NCBI RefSeq assembly: GCF_900112365.1
Contig: NZ_FOLQ01000009.1
Location: forward strand, 1-64,000
Source of the DNA: Spirosoma endophyticum
GTDB lineage: Bacteria > Bacteroidota > Bacteroidia > Cytophagales > Spirosomataceae
Reading direction: 5' to 3'
DNA: 64,000 nt
In this document: piece by piece, positions 47,694-55,942 of the stretch
Layout of the letters: every line of letters begins with the position of its first letter
Position numbering within the stretch: the stretch's first letter is position 1
Translations under genes and position numbers: made by a program
The notes under the pieces: generated by a model
What the model saw: only the letters and a program-made list of their open reading frames with translations
What the model was told of the DNA's origin: nothing
Database searches by the model: none

Positions 47694-47786
47694 GGATTTA
47701 TATGATTTTTCTGACCGACTATGATTTTGCTTTCCATGAAAGCTATTTTTAAGAATCATAGTCGGTCAGAAAAATCATATAAATCC
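47694..47786. repeat. 33-bp perfect inverted repeat between plsC and purH
   Basis: Arms 47694-47726 and 47754-47786 are exact inverse copies with a 27-nt loop. Both flanking genes are on the minus strand, so it would act as the purH terminator. The arms have moderate GC and no T run, and the length is far beyond an ordinary terminator, suggesting a mobile palindrome. Confidence 0.95.
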
Positions 47787-47795
47787 CGGTTCTTA

Positions 47796-49343
47796 TTAGT
47801 GTTTAAAATGTCTCACGCCCGTCGTGACCATAGCCAGGCCATGCTCGTTGCAATAATTAATCGAATCCTGATCCCGGATGGAGCCACCAGGTTGCACAAC
47901 GGCTGTAATACCCGCCAGACCAGCGATCTCAACGCAGTCGGGGAATGGGAAGAATGCATCCGACGCCATAACCGATCCCGCCAGATCAAAGCCGAACGAA
48001 TGAGCTTTTTCGATGGCATGACGTAGCGCATCAACGCGTGACGTTTGCCCTACACCACTGGCTAACAGCTGGCCTTCCTTTGCGAGTACAATCGTATTTG
48101 ACTTCGTATGCTTGCAAACTTTTAGCGCAAACTCCAACGCCCGAACTTCGCTATCGGTAGGCGCTTTTTCCGTAACCGTCTTGAACTGCTCGGCGGTTTC
48201 GGTCTGGTTGTCTTTATCCTGCTCCAGTACGCCGTTCAAAATGGTCTTGAACATGACCGTCGGCAAGGCCACGGCGTTACGCTTCAACAGAATCCGGTTC
48301 TTTTTCGACTTGAGCAGGCTCAACGCTTCGGTTGAATAGTCAGGCGCAATCAGAATTTCCATGAACAGTTTAGTCAGCTCTTCGGCAGTTTCCAGATCGA
48401 CCGCTACGTTCGTGATGACGACACCGCCAAAGGCCGACACGGGATCGCAGGACAGCGCGTTTAGATAGGCTTCTTTGGGTGTCGGAGCCGTAGCTATACC
48501 GCAGGCATTGGTATGCTTGATGATGGCGAAAGCCGCCGATCCGTCAGTAGCCGGGAATTCATCAATCAGACTCACGCACGCATCAACGTCCACTAAATTG
48601 TTGTAGGACAGTTCTTTGCCGTGAAGCTTATCGAACATGGCATCCAGATTACCGTAGAAGCTTGCCTGCTGATGCGGATTTTCGCCGTACCGAAGGTGAT
48701 TGGGAGGCAGCGTTTTGAAATCGTAGATGTGCTGGCTATCCGTTTCTTCGGCTGTGTTCCCCGCAAAATAAGCCTGAATGGCGGTATCATAGTGGGACGT
48801 AACGGCGAACGCTTCACCCGCGTAGCGACGACGGTCGCTGAGATCCGTCTTCCCCTTTTTCTCGGTCAGCAGATCGACGATGCCGCCGTACTGACTCCGC
48901 GAGGAGACAATCACTACGTCGTTGTAATTTTTGGCAGCCGCCCGAATCAATGAAATCCCACCGATGTCAATTTTTTCGATAATGTCCTCATCCGACGCGC
49001 CCGAGGCAACAGTTTCCTCGAATGGATAAAGATCCACAACGACCAGATCAATAGGCGGAATCCGGTGACGTTCGGCCTGCGCCAGGTCTTCGGGAAGTTC
49101 GCGCCGATACAAAATACCGCCCATGACGGCCGGATGCAGCGTTTTAACCCGTCCACCGAAAATAGATGGATAACCCGTAAGGTCTTCAACAGCCGTAACC
49201 GGAATACCCAGTTGTTCGATGAACGCCTGGGTTCCACCCGTTGAATACAATTTGACGTTTTGATTGTGCAGCAGCCGTACTAACGGTTCGAGTCCGTCTT
49301 TGTAGAAAACGGAAATCAGCGCGGAGGAGATTTTGAGGGACAT
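47796..49343 (-). CDS. purH: Bifunctional AICAR formyltransferase / IMP cyclohydrolase
   Basis: The product catalyses the last two steps of IMP synthesis. It has 515 residues. The cyclohydrolase part shows KLYSTGGTQAFIEQLGIPVT and FGGRVKTLHPAVMGGILYRR. The formyltransferase part has LRYGENPHQQASFYG, FAIIKHTNACGIATAPTPKE and SDAFFPFPDCVEIAGLAGIT. ATG 49343 gives MSLKISSALISVF, the family start; the frame is open up to 49514 but without family similarity. It is divergent from the flippase gene. Confidence 0.95.
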   Translation of the reverse strand: MSLKISSALISVFYKDGLEPLVRLLHNQNVKLYSTGGTQAFIEQLGIPVTAVEDLTGYPSIFGGRVKTLHPAVMGGILYRRELPEDLAQAERHRIPPIDLVVVDLYPFEETVASGASDEDIIEKIDIGGISLIRAAAKNYNDVVIVSSRSQYGGIVDLLTEKKGKTDLSDRRRYAGEAFAVTSHYDTAIQAYFAGNTAEETDSQHIYDFKTLPPNHLRYGENPHQQASFYGNLDAMFDKLHGKELSYNNLVDVDACVSLIDEFPATDGSAAFAIIKHTNACGIATAPTPKEAYLNALSCDPVSAFGGVVITNVAVDLETAEELTKLFMEILIAPDYSTEALSLLKSKKNRILLKRNAVALPTVMFKTILNGVLEQDKDNQTETAEQFKTVTEKAPTDSEVRALEFALKVCKHTKSNTIVLAKEGQLLASGVGQTSRVDALRHAIEKAHSFGFDLAGSVMASDAFFPFPDCVEIAGLAGITAVVQPGGSIRDQDSINYCNEHGLAMVTTGVRHFKH

Positions 49344-49447
49344 GAGGTCAGTTGATAATAGACCGGCGGTGGCCAGTGCCAGACTATTTCTAAAAGAATG
49401 ACAAGTTACGCGAAATGGCCAAAAAGCTGTTTCAGTAAGACAAGGGG

Positions 49448-49474
49448 CAAAGATAATCAAAGGTCTTAACTTTG
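49448..49474. promoter_or_regulatory. Two Bacteroidota -7 elements in the divergent purH/flippase gap
   Basis: TATCTTTG reads on the minus strand at 49455-49448 (towards purH) and TAACTTTG on the plus strand at 49467-49474 (towards 49567). Both match TAnnTTTG exactly. No clear -33 TTTG lies at the expected spacing for either, so the calls rest on the -7 element alone. Confidence 0.4.
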
Positions 49475-49566
49475 TCAGCCCGTGATACGTACTACGCGAT
49501 GCAAAGTGCGGCACACGTAGCGTTAGAACACGTAGTACGAATCGAGTAGGGATTTCTTTTGCTATA

Positions 49567-51117
49567 ATGAGTCAATTCAAAAAATTAGCCAGCGACACGG
49601 CGCTTTATGGTGTCAGCACCATTCTGGCCCGTTCTATTAACTTTGCGCTGGCTCCTATACAAACATATGCCTTTCAACGACCGTCCGAATTGTCGTCGAA
49701 CGTAACACTTTACGCCTGGATTGGGGTGTTATTGACGGTGTATACATTGGGTCTGGAGACGGCTTTTTTTCGGTTCGCAGCTCGCGCTAAAAGCAACGAA
49801 AATGCGGAAGAACGTCTTCAGGTTTTCAATCGGACTACCAGCCTTGTGCTGTTGGCAAGCCTGTTGCCTACACTAGTGCTTATTGGATTTGCTTCGGAAA
49901 TTGCCCAGTGGCTTAATTATCCGGGGCAGGGGTTGATGGTTATCTGGGCTGCTTTGCTGCTCGCTATCGACAGTGTTGTGGCCATTCCGTTTGCCCGGTT
50001 GCGGGCCGAAAACAAAGCCCGGCAGTTTGTAATGGCCAAAGTCATCAACATACTCCTGAACGTAGCGCTCAACGTCTTCTTTATCGTGATCTGTAAAGAC
50101 GTCGCTGAGGGGGATTATCTGCCTGCATTCCAACCAGTAGCGTCGTGGATTTATCGCCCGGAAATTGGGCCCGGCTACATTCTGCTGGCTAACTTAATCG
50201 CCAATGCCCTTTATTTCGTAATCCTGCGAAATGCCTTTACCGGTTTCCGTTTTACGTTTAAGTGGCCAGTGGCAAAATCACTGCTTCTTTACTCGCTTCC
50301 TATTATGCTTACGGGCTTGTCGGGCGTACTCAATGCCCTGACTGACCGGCTCCTGCTCCGGCGATTCCTGCCGGAAGGATTCTACCCCGATCTCACGTCG
50401 GAAGATGCATTGGGCATTTACGGCAACTGCCTGAAATTATCTATTTTCATGGCGCTGGCCATCAATTCCTTCAAGTTTGCCGCCGATCCGTTTTTCTTTG
50501 GCCAGGCCGAAGATAAAAATTCACCTAAACTGCTCGCCGTCGTAACCAAGTGGTTTCTTATCGTTTGCGTACTAATCTGGGTAGGTGTCAGTCTGAATCT
50601 CGACGTAGTAGGCTTAGTCGTCGCTCCGCTCTACCGGCGTGGTCTGGACGTAGTGCCGCTGTTGTTACTCGCCAATTTATTTCTGGGTGTCTACTACAAC
50701 ATCTCATTCTGGTTTAAGCTGAGTGACAAAACTAAATTTGGTACACTTATTACAGCGGTCGGAGCCGCCGTTACAATCATTGGCAATATTGTGCTGATTC
50801 CATTGATGGGTTATATGGGATGCGCCGTTGCCTTTCTGATATCCAGTTTCGTCATGATGGCGATGTGTTATTTTCTGGGCGAAAAGCATTATCCGGTCCC
50901 CTACGACGTTCGATCGGCAGCGGGCTACGTTGTTGGCGCGGGGCTACTGATTTACGTATCCTGGCAGTTTCCCATCGCTAATTTGTGGATTGCCGTACCT
51001 GTGCATCTGGCACTTTGCCTACTTTTTGTCGCGACAGTGCTGTTAATTGAGCGGGATACCATCCAGCCGATGGTCGCCCGATTCCGAAAACGAAAGAATC
51101 CGATGCCTCTCAAGTGA
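49567..51117 (+). CDS. Wzx-type polysaccharide flippase
   Basis: This 516-residue membrane protein of the MOP/MATE superfamily has about 12-14 hydrophobic segments, for example LALAIDS-type helices, and an N-terminal KLASDTALYGVSTILARSIN typical of polysaccharide biosynthesis flippases. It probably moves lipid-linked oligosaccharides across the inner membrane. No glycosyltransferase genes adjoin it, so its substrate is open. It is a plus-strand single gene. Confidence 0.88.
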   Translation: MSQFKKLASDTALYGVSTILARSINFALAPIQTYAFQRPSELSSNVTLYAWIGVLLTVYTLGLETAFFRFAARAKSNENAEERLQVFNRTTSLVLLASLLPTLVLIGFASEIAQWLNYPGQGLMVIWAALLLAIDSVVAIPFARLRAENKARQFVMAKVINILLNVALNVFFIVICKDVAEGDYLPAFQPVASWIYRPEIGPGYILLANLIANALYFVILRNAFTGFRFTFKWPVAKSLLLYSLPIMLTGLSGVLNALTDRLLLRRFLPEGFYPDLTSEDALGIYGNCLKLSIFMALAINSFKFAADPFFFGQAEDKNSPKLLAVVTKWFLIVCVLIWVGVSLNLDVVGLVVAPLYRRGLDVVPLLLLANLFLGVYYNISFWFKLSDKTKFGTLITAVGAAVTIIGNIVLIPLMGYMGCAVAFLISSFVMMAMCYFLGEKHYPVPYDVRSAAGYVVGAGLLIYVSWQFPIANLWIAVPVHLALCLLFVATVLLIERDTIQPMVARFRKRKNPMPLK

Positions 51118-51303
51118 TCTTTCTGCAAGACTAACAACCTTGAGGTCGTTTCTCAAACGTAGCGTAGCCAATCCCACTCGTATACCTCAAAGAAGGAGAC
51201 CTTCGTTACAAAAAAGCTACCGCTCTGTCGGTACGGTGTTTTTTATAGATAAATTTGGAGATAATCTGTTACTACTGCCACCGTAAATGGCTCCTTTCAA
51301 TTC

Positions 51304-54300
51304 ATGAAATCAACTCTGCGAAACAGCGTATGGCTTTTGCCTGTCGCGTTTCTGTTTTTATTCACGGCCTGTCGGGAAAAACCGCTGTTTGACCGGCTCG
51401 ATTCATCAGAAACGGGCATTACGTTTAACAATATCATTACAGATAGTGATACGCTCAACATTCTGAATTATCAGTACATCTACAATGGTGGCGGTGTTGG
51501 CGTCGGCGATTTCAACGGCGACAAGAAACCCGATGTATTTTTTGCGGGCAATCAGGTGTCGAATAAGCTGTACATCAATGAGACAGAGTCTGCTGGCGAT
51601 AAGCTTCATTTCAAAGACATCACACAGTTGGCGGGTGTTGGGGGAGGAGGACGCTGGTGTTCGGGCGTGTCGGTAGTTGATGTTAATGCGGATGGAAAAT
51701 TAGACGTATACGTATCAACTACACTTCACAAAAAAGCCAACCAACGGGCTAATTTGTTGTACGTTAACCAGGGAAATGACGCCGACGGTGCGCCAAAATT
51801 CCGCGAAATGGCTGCTGACTACGGCATTGCCGATACAACCTATACAACCCACTCCACTTTTTTCGACTACGACAACGACGGCGATCTGGACCTGTTTGTG
51901 CTGGTTGATCAAATTGACGATCCCCGCAATCCAACGAACCTGCGCGCTCGGGTGAATGACGGTACGTCGCCCAACACCGACCGACTGTACCGCAATGATT
52001 TCGACGCCAAGCGCGGCCATGCGTACTTCACCGACGTAACACAACAGGCTGGTACGTTGGCCGAAGGGTTTGGCCTGGGGGTGAATATCTGCGACATCAA
52101 CCGCGACGGCTGGAAGGACATTTTCGTAACCAATGACTTTGCCACAAACGACGTATTGTACATCAACAACCACGACGGGACGTTCACAAACCGCGCTCAC
52201 GATTCGTTTAAGCACACCAGCTCGTCGGCGATGGGCAATGACGTAGCGGATATAAACGGCGACGGTCTGGCCGACATTATTGTCATGGACATGCTGCCCG
52301 AAGACAACCTGCGCAAGAAAAGTCTGATGGGTCCCAGCAGCTATTTCGCCTATCAGGAGTGGGACCGCATGGGCTATGAGCACCAGTACGCCCGTAATAC
52401 GTTGCAACTGAATCAGGGGGTACGGCCATCCGGGGTACGGCCATCCGATACGTCAGCGGCTAATATGCCGGTTTTCAGTGAGATAAGCATGCTGGCGGGT
52501 GTTGCCGAAACCGAATGGAGCTGGTCGGCGCTTCTGGCCGATTTTGACCATGACGGGAATCGCGATCTGATGATTACGAATGGATTCCCGCGCGACGTGA
52601 CCGACCGCGATTTCACTACATATTACAGCTCGGTTGACTCTTATTTAAGCGACGAACTACGCAAAGGCCTGACCGAAAAAATGCCTCAGGTGAAGGTCAG
52701 TAATTATGCGTATCGAAATAAGGGCGATGCTCGGTCCGACGCTCCTGTGTTCGAAAACGTAACAGACAAATGGGGAATGACCGACCCGAGTTTTTCGAAT
52801 GGCGCAGCCTACGCGGATTTTGATGGCGATGGCGATCTGGATTACGTTGTCAACAACATCAACGACGAGGCCTTTGTCTATCAGAATAACCTGACCGATC
52901 AGCAGTCAGATACGCATTACCTCCGTATCCAGTTTCAGGGTGATGGGGCTAACCTGATGGGGCTTGGCGCAACGGTTGAGTATGAGCTGCCAAATGGCCA
53001 TAAAGAATTTTATGAACACACGCCCTACCGAGGCTTTTTGTCCAGCGTGGAGCCGGTGGCGCATCTGGGTTTGGGCAAGGTTAACGTAGTGAAAAACGTG
53101 AAAGTGACCTGGCCGGGTGGACGGGTGCAAATCCTGCCCAGCGTTAATGCCGATCAGACGATCACAGTCAAAGCAACTGACGCCCGGCCAACCGCACTGA
53201 CTATTGCTCAAACGCCTAAATTTCTCTTGCAGGACGTAACGGCCTCGCTGGGTATCACGTATAAGCACGAAGAAACCGACATCATTGACTTCAATCTACA
53301 GAAAACGCTCCTGCATAAACTTACTGAATATGGCCCGGCGCTGGCCGTGGGCGACGTAAACGGCGATGGTCTGGCTGACATGGTTGTGGGGGGAAGCGCC
53401 GGACATTCGGCAGCTGTGCTTTTACAGGACAAATCGGACCATTTTGCGGTGAAAGCTTTACCAACCAAACTCTCCGAAGATGCTGGGTTGCTGTTGTTCG
53501 ATGCTGACGCCGATGGTGATCTGGACCTTTATGCGGCCAGTGGCAGCCCCGAATTTAACCCGGATCAGTTGGCGGAAGCCATGCGCCACCGGCTTTATGT
53601 GAACGATGGCAAAGGCAATTTTTCGCTGGATGTCAATGCATTACCCAATTTTCAGGTAAATGGTTCGTGTGTGAAAGCCGCCGATTTCGACCGAGACGGC
53701 GATCTGGATCTGTTCGTTGGGGGGCGCGTTGAACCTAATAAATACCCAATGTCAGTACCGAGCTATTTGCTACGTAATGAAAGCGTAAAAGGTAAACCGA
53801 AATTCACGGATGCAACAGCTCAGGTTGCGCCCGTTCTTGCTAAAGGTGGACTAACCTGCGACGCTCTCTGGACGGATTACGATAACGATGGCTACATTGA
53901 CTTGATGCTAGCCAGTGAGTGGGCACCCCTTACGATGCTTCACAATGAAAAAGGCCAGTTAAAACCACTCGATAACAGCGGTTTGGCCGATAAAACAGGT
54001 TTCTGGAATTCGCTGACCGCTGGTGACTTCGATAACGATGGCGACATGGATTATCTGGCCGGAAACCTGGGGCAGAACAACCTGCTTCGGCCCGGTACTG
54101 ACCGCCCCGTACGTATCTACGCCGGAGACTTCGATAACAACGGGTTTTACGATGCCTTTCCGTCTGTTTATTTCAGGAATGCCAAAGGCCAGTACGAAGA
54201 ATATCCCTACTTCGGCTGGGACGACATGGTGAAGCAAATGATCGGGATTAAGCGTCGGTATATTAAATACGGAGCGTTTGGCGAGGCCACCATGAACCAG

Positions 54301-54882
54301 ATTCTGACGGAAGATGAACGAAATCAGGCACTGAAACTATCGGCAAACTACGTACCGAGCAGCTACATCGAGAATAAAGGCAACGGCAAATTCGAGGTTC
54401 GACCTTTGCCGGTAATGGCCCAGACTGCTCCGGTATTTGGGATGCTGTCGCAGGACGTAGACGGTGATGGAAATCTGGACGCTGTGCTGGTTGGCAATGA
54501 TCACGGTAGCGACATGGTGGCGGGTCGAATGGACGCTTTTAACGGACTTGTTCTCAAAGGCGACGGTAAAGGCGGCTTTAAGCCATTAACGCTGGGCCAA
54601 TCAGGATTTTATGTTCCCGGTAATGCCAAAGCACTCGTTAGCTGGCCCGATGCGCAGGGCCATTGTCGGCTGGCCGTTACCGAAAACCGGGGACCACTAC
54701 GTGTGTTTGCCGTTCAGCAACCGCAGACGTTTACACCTGTAGATGCCCGCACTACCGTTGTTGATATTCGTCTTAAAAATGGACGTACCAGACGCCAGGA
54801 GATTCCCTTCGGAACGTCGTTTTATTCGCAATCCGCGCGGGGAGTCTGGTTGCTGCCGGGGGAAGTCATTGTGAAGAAATAG
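51304..54882 (+). CDS. FG-GAP/VCBS-repeat lipoprotein with ASPIC/UnbV domain (CRTAC1-like)
   Basis: This 1192-residue lipoprotein (lipobox LFTAC near residue 23) has 14 calcium-binding-type DxNxDGxxD motifs that I counted, such as DYDNDGDLDLF, DINRDGWKDIF, DFDGDGDLDYV, DFDRDGDLDLF and DVDGDGNLDAV. They form two beta-propellers. Between them lies an ASPIC/UnbV domain (RIQFQGDGANLMGLGATVEY, then VKVTWPGGRVQILPS). An in-frame 15-bp duplication codes GVRPSGVRPS (52417-52446). It is likely a surface protein. The binding partner is unknown. Confidence 0.9.
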   Translation: MKSTLRNSVWLLPVAFLFLFTACREKPLFDRLDSSETGITFNNIITDSDTLNILNYQYIYNGGGVGVGDFNGDKKPDVFFAGNQVSNKLYINETESAGDKLHFKDITQLAGVGGGGRWCSGVSVVDVNADGKLDVYVSTTLHKKANQRANLLYVNQGNDADGAPKFREMAADYGIADTTYTTHSTFFDYDNDGDLDLFVLVDQIDDPRNPTNLRARVNDGTSPNTDRLYRNDFDAKRGHAYFTDVTQQAGTLAEGFGLGVNICDINRDGWKDIFVTNDFATNDVLYINNHDGTFTNRAHDSFKHTSSSAMGNDVADINGDGLADIIVMDMLPEDNLRKKSLMGPSSYFAYQEWDRMGYEHQYARNTLQLNQGVRPSGVRPSDTSAANMPVFSEISMLAGVAETEWSWSALLADFDHDGNRDLMITNGFPRDVTDRDFTTYYSSVDSYLSDELRKGLTEKMPQVKVSNYAYRNKGDARSDAPVFENVTDKWGMTDPSFSNGAAYADFDGDGDLDYVVNNINDEAFVYQNNLTDQQSDTHYLRIQFQGDGANLMGLGATVEYELPNGHKEFYEHTPYRGFLSSVEPVAHLGLGKVNVVKNVKVTWPGGRVQILPSVNADQTITVKATDARPTALTIAQTPKFLLQDVTASLGITYKHEETDIIDFNLQKTLLHKLTEYGPALAVGDVNGDGLADMVVGGSAGHSAAVLLQDKSDHFAVKALPTKLSEDAGLLLFDADADGDLDLYAASGSPEFNPDQLAEAMRHRLYVNDGKGNFSLDVNALPNFQVNGSCVKAADFDRDGDLDLFVGGRVEPNKYPMSVPSYLLRNESVKGKPKFTDATAQVAPVLAKGGLTCDALWTDYDNDGYIDLMLASEWAPLTMLHNEKGQLKPLDNSGLADKTGFWNSLTAGDFDNDGDMDYLAGNLGQNNLLRPGTDRPVRIYAGDFDNNGFYDAFPSVYFRNAKGQYEEYPYFGWDDMVKQMIGIKRRYIKYGAFGEATMNQILTEDERNQALKLSANYVPSSYIENKGNGKFEVRPLPVMAQTAPVFGMLSQDVDGDGNLDAVLVGNDHGSDMVAGRMDAFNGLVLKGDGKGGFKPLTLGQSGFYVPGNAKALVSWPDAQGHCRLAVTENRGPLRVFAVQQPQTFTPVDARTTVVDIRLKNGRTRRQEIPFGTSFYSQSARGVWLLPGEVIVKK
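52417..52446 (+). repeat. In-frame 15-bp tandem duplication
   Basis: GGGGTACGGCCATCC occurs twice back to back, adding one extra GVRPS to the FG-GAP protein. Confidence 0.9.
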
Positions 54883-54897
54883 GCGGTCAAATTTTTG

Positions 54898-54967
54898 TCA
54901 TTCCGACTCAGGAGAATCTTAAAACCTCCTATTGATCAAGGTTGAGATTCCTCCTGCGTCGGAATGA
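54898..54967. terminator. Imperfect bidirectional hairpin between convergent genes
   Basis: Outer arms TCATTCCGAC and GTCGGAATGA and inner GGAG/CTCC-type pairing form a 70-nt stem-loop between the FG-GAP stop (54882) and the DUF4249 stop (54975). The arm motif looks like a dispersed repeat. Confidence 0.6.
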
Positions 54968-54974
54968 TAGAAAG

Positions 54975-55880
54975 CTAATCCGGCCGCACTCGAATATTGG
55001 CGTCGGTTACTGCGGCCGTACGGGTGCGAATTGCCGAGGCAATAAAGAAACCCGTTGCTTTTCGTCCGTTAGGGTTAGTATTCAGAATGTTTGTTGGAAC
55101 ATTGGTTGGGGGCGTTGCGAATAAGCCACCATTGGTGATCTGAGTGCGCAGTTGCTGCCAGAACGTCAACGCTTCGGCGGGTAACGACCCAAGCTCAACC
55201 CTTACCACATCATTCGGTACGTATAAACTATCGGGATTTATGGATCGACGAATGGGTGCAATAAACACCAACCCATCCGTAACGCCGTTGTTACTGCCAC
55301 CAAATCCGCCATCCTGCGTCGTAATAATGTTTCGGGGTTTATTCTGAAACTCGCCGTTTCGGAAAAACTTAACCCGGTAATTATCTACCTCATTTGGAAT
55401 ATCGATAGCATAAAACTCTGCCCGATACCCTTCGTTTTTTGACAGTGGATTAAGCTTTCGTTTTACAAAAATAATCGAGTCAATGGGTGGCACTTTATTC
55501 ATCTTCGAACTGGCCTTGTAGGTCTCTCCCTGATACGTAATGTTGAGTTGATACGTCCGGCCAATACGTCCCAGTGTATCTTTTGCTGTCGGTTGCCAGA
55601 CGTAGTAGCCATCATTGTCTGGATCAGAAAACGAGTATGTTTTTCCCATGTTATCCGAGACAGTAACGGTTGCGCTGGTGGCGGCAGAGGGTTGACTGTT
55701 ATCAAAATAAGCCGCTGTTTGGGTCAATCGAATCGTTTGCGAACCGGGTTGATCCGTGATCGTTCCGTCTACCGAAAGTTCAGTTGGCCCCGTGTCGAGT
55801 TTGGCGTCGATAACGGTCGTGCAACTGTTCAGACCGAGAACGGATACTATGAGAAATGAAAAAATAAGTAATGCTTTCAT
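54975..55880 (-). CDS. DUF4249 family lipoprotein
   Basis: This 301-residue lipoprotein (lipobox VLGLNSC) of the DUF4249 family has DLSVDGT-type strands at the N-terminus, a beta-sandwich start (LSVDGTITDQPGSQTIRLTQ) and the conserved block YQGETYKASSKMNKVPPIDS. DUF4249 genes sit next to TonB-dependent receptors in Bacteroidota and presumably encode their surface-exposed partner, as SusD does for SusC. It lies 62 bp downstream of the receptor on the same strand. ATG 55880 is used; the frame opens at 55913. Confidence 0.88.
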   Translation of the reverse strand: MKALLIFSFLIVSVLGLNSCTTVIDAKLDTGPTELSVDGTITDQPGSQTIRLTQTAAYFDNSQPSAATSATVTVSDNMGKTYSFSDPDNDGYYVWQPTAKDTLGRIGRTYQLNITYQGETYKASSKMNKVPPIDSIIFVKRKLNPLSKNEGYRAEFYAIDIPNEVDNYRVKFFRNGEFQNKPRNIITTQDGGFGGSNNGVTDGLVFIAPIRRSINPDSLYVPNDVVRVELGSLPAEALTFWQQLRTQITNGGLFATPPTNVPTNILNTNPNGRKATGFFIASAIRTRTAAVTDANIRVRPD

Positions 55881-55942
55881 AGTGTAGAACCGGCCCAGAG
55901 AGCCAGTTTTCAATCTGTATATCGGCCTTTGGGCCGGAACTA

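Noticed and set aside
51715..52407. Minus-strand open frame of 230 codons
   Set aside because: It lies inside the FG-GAP lipoprotein; the repeated calcium motifs keep the opposite strand open.
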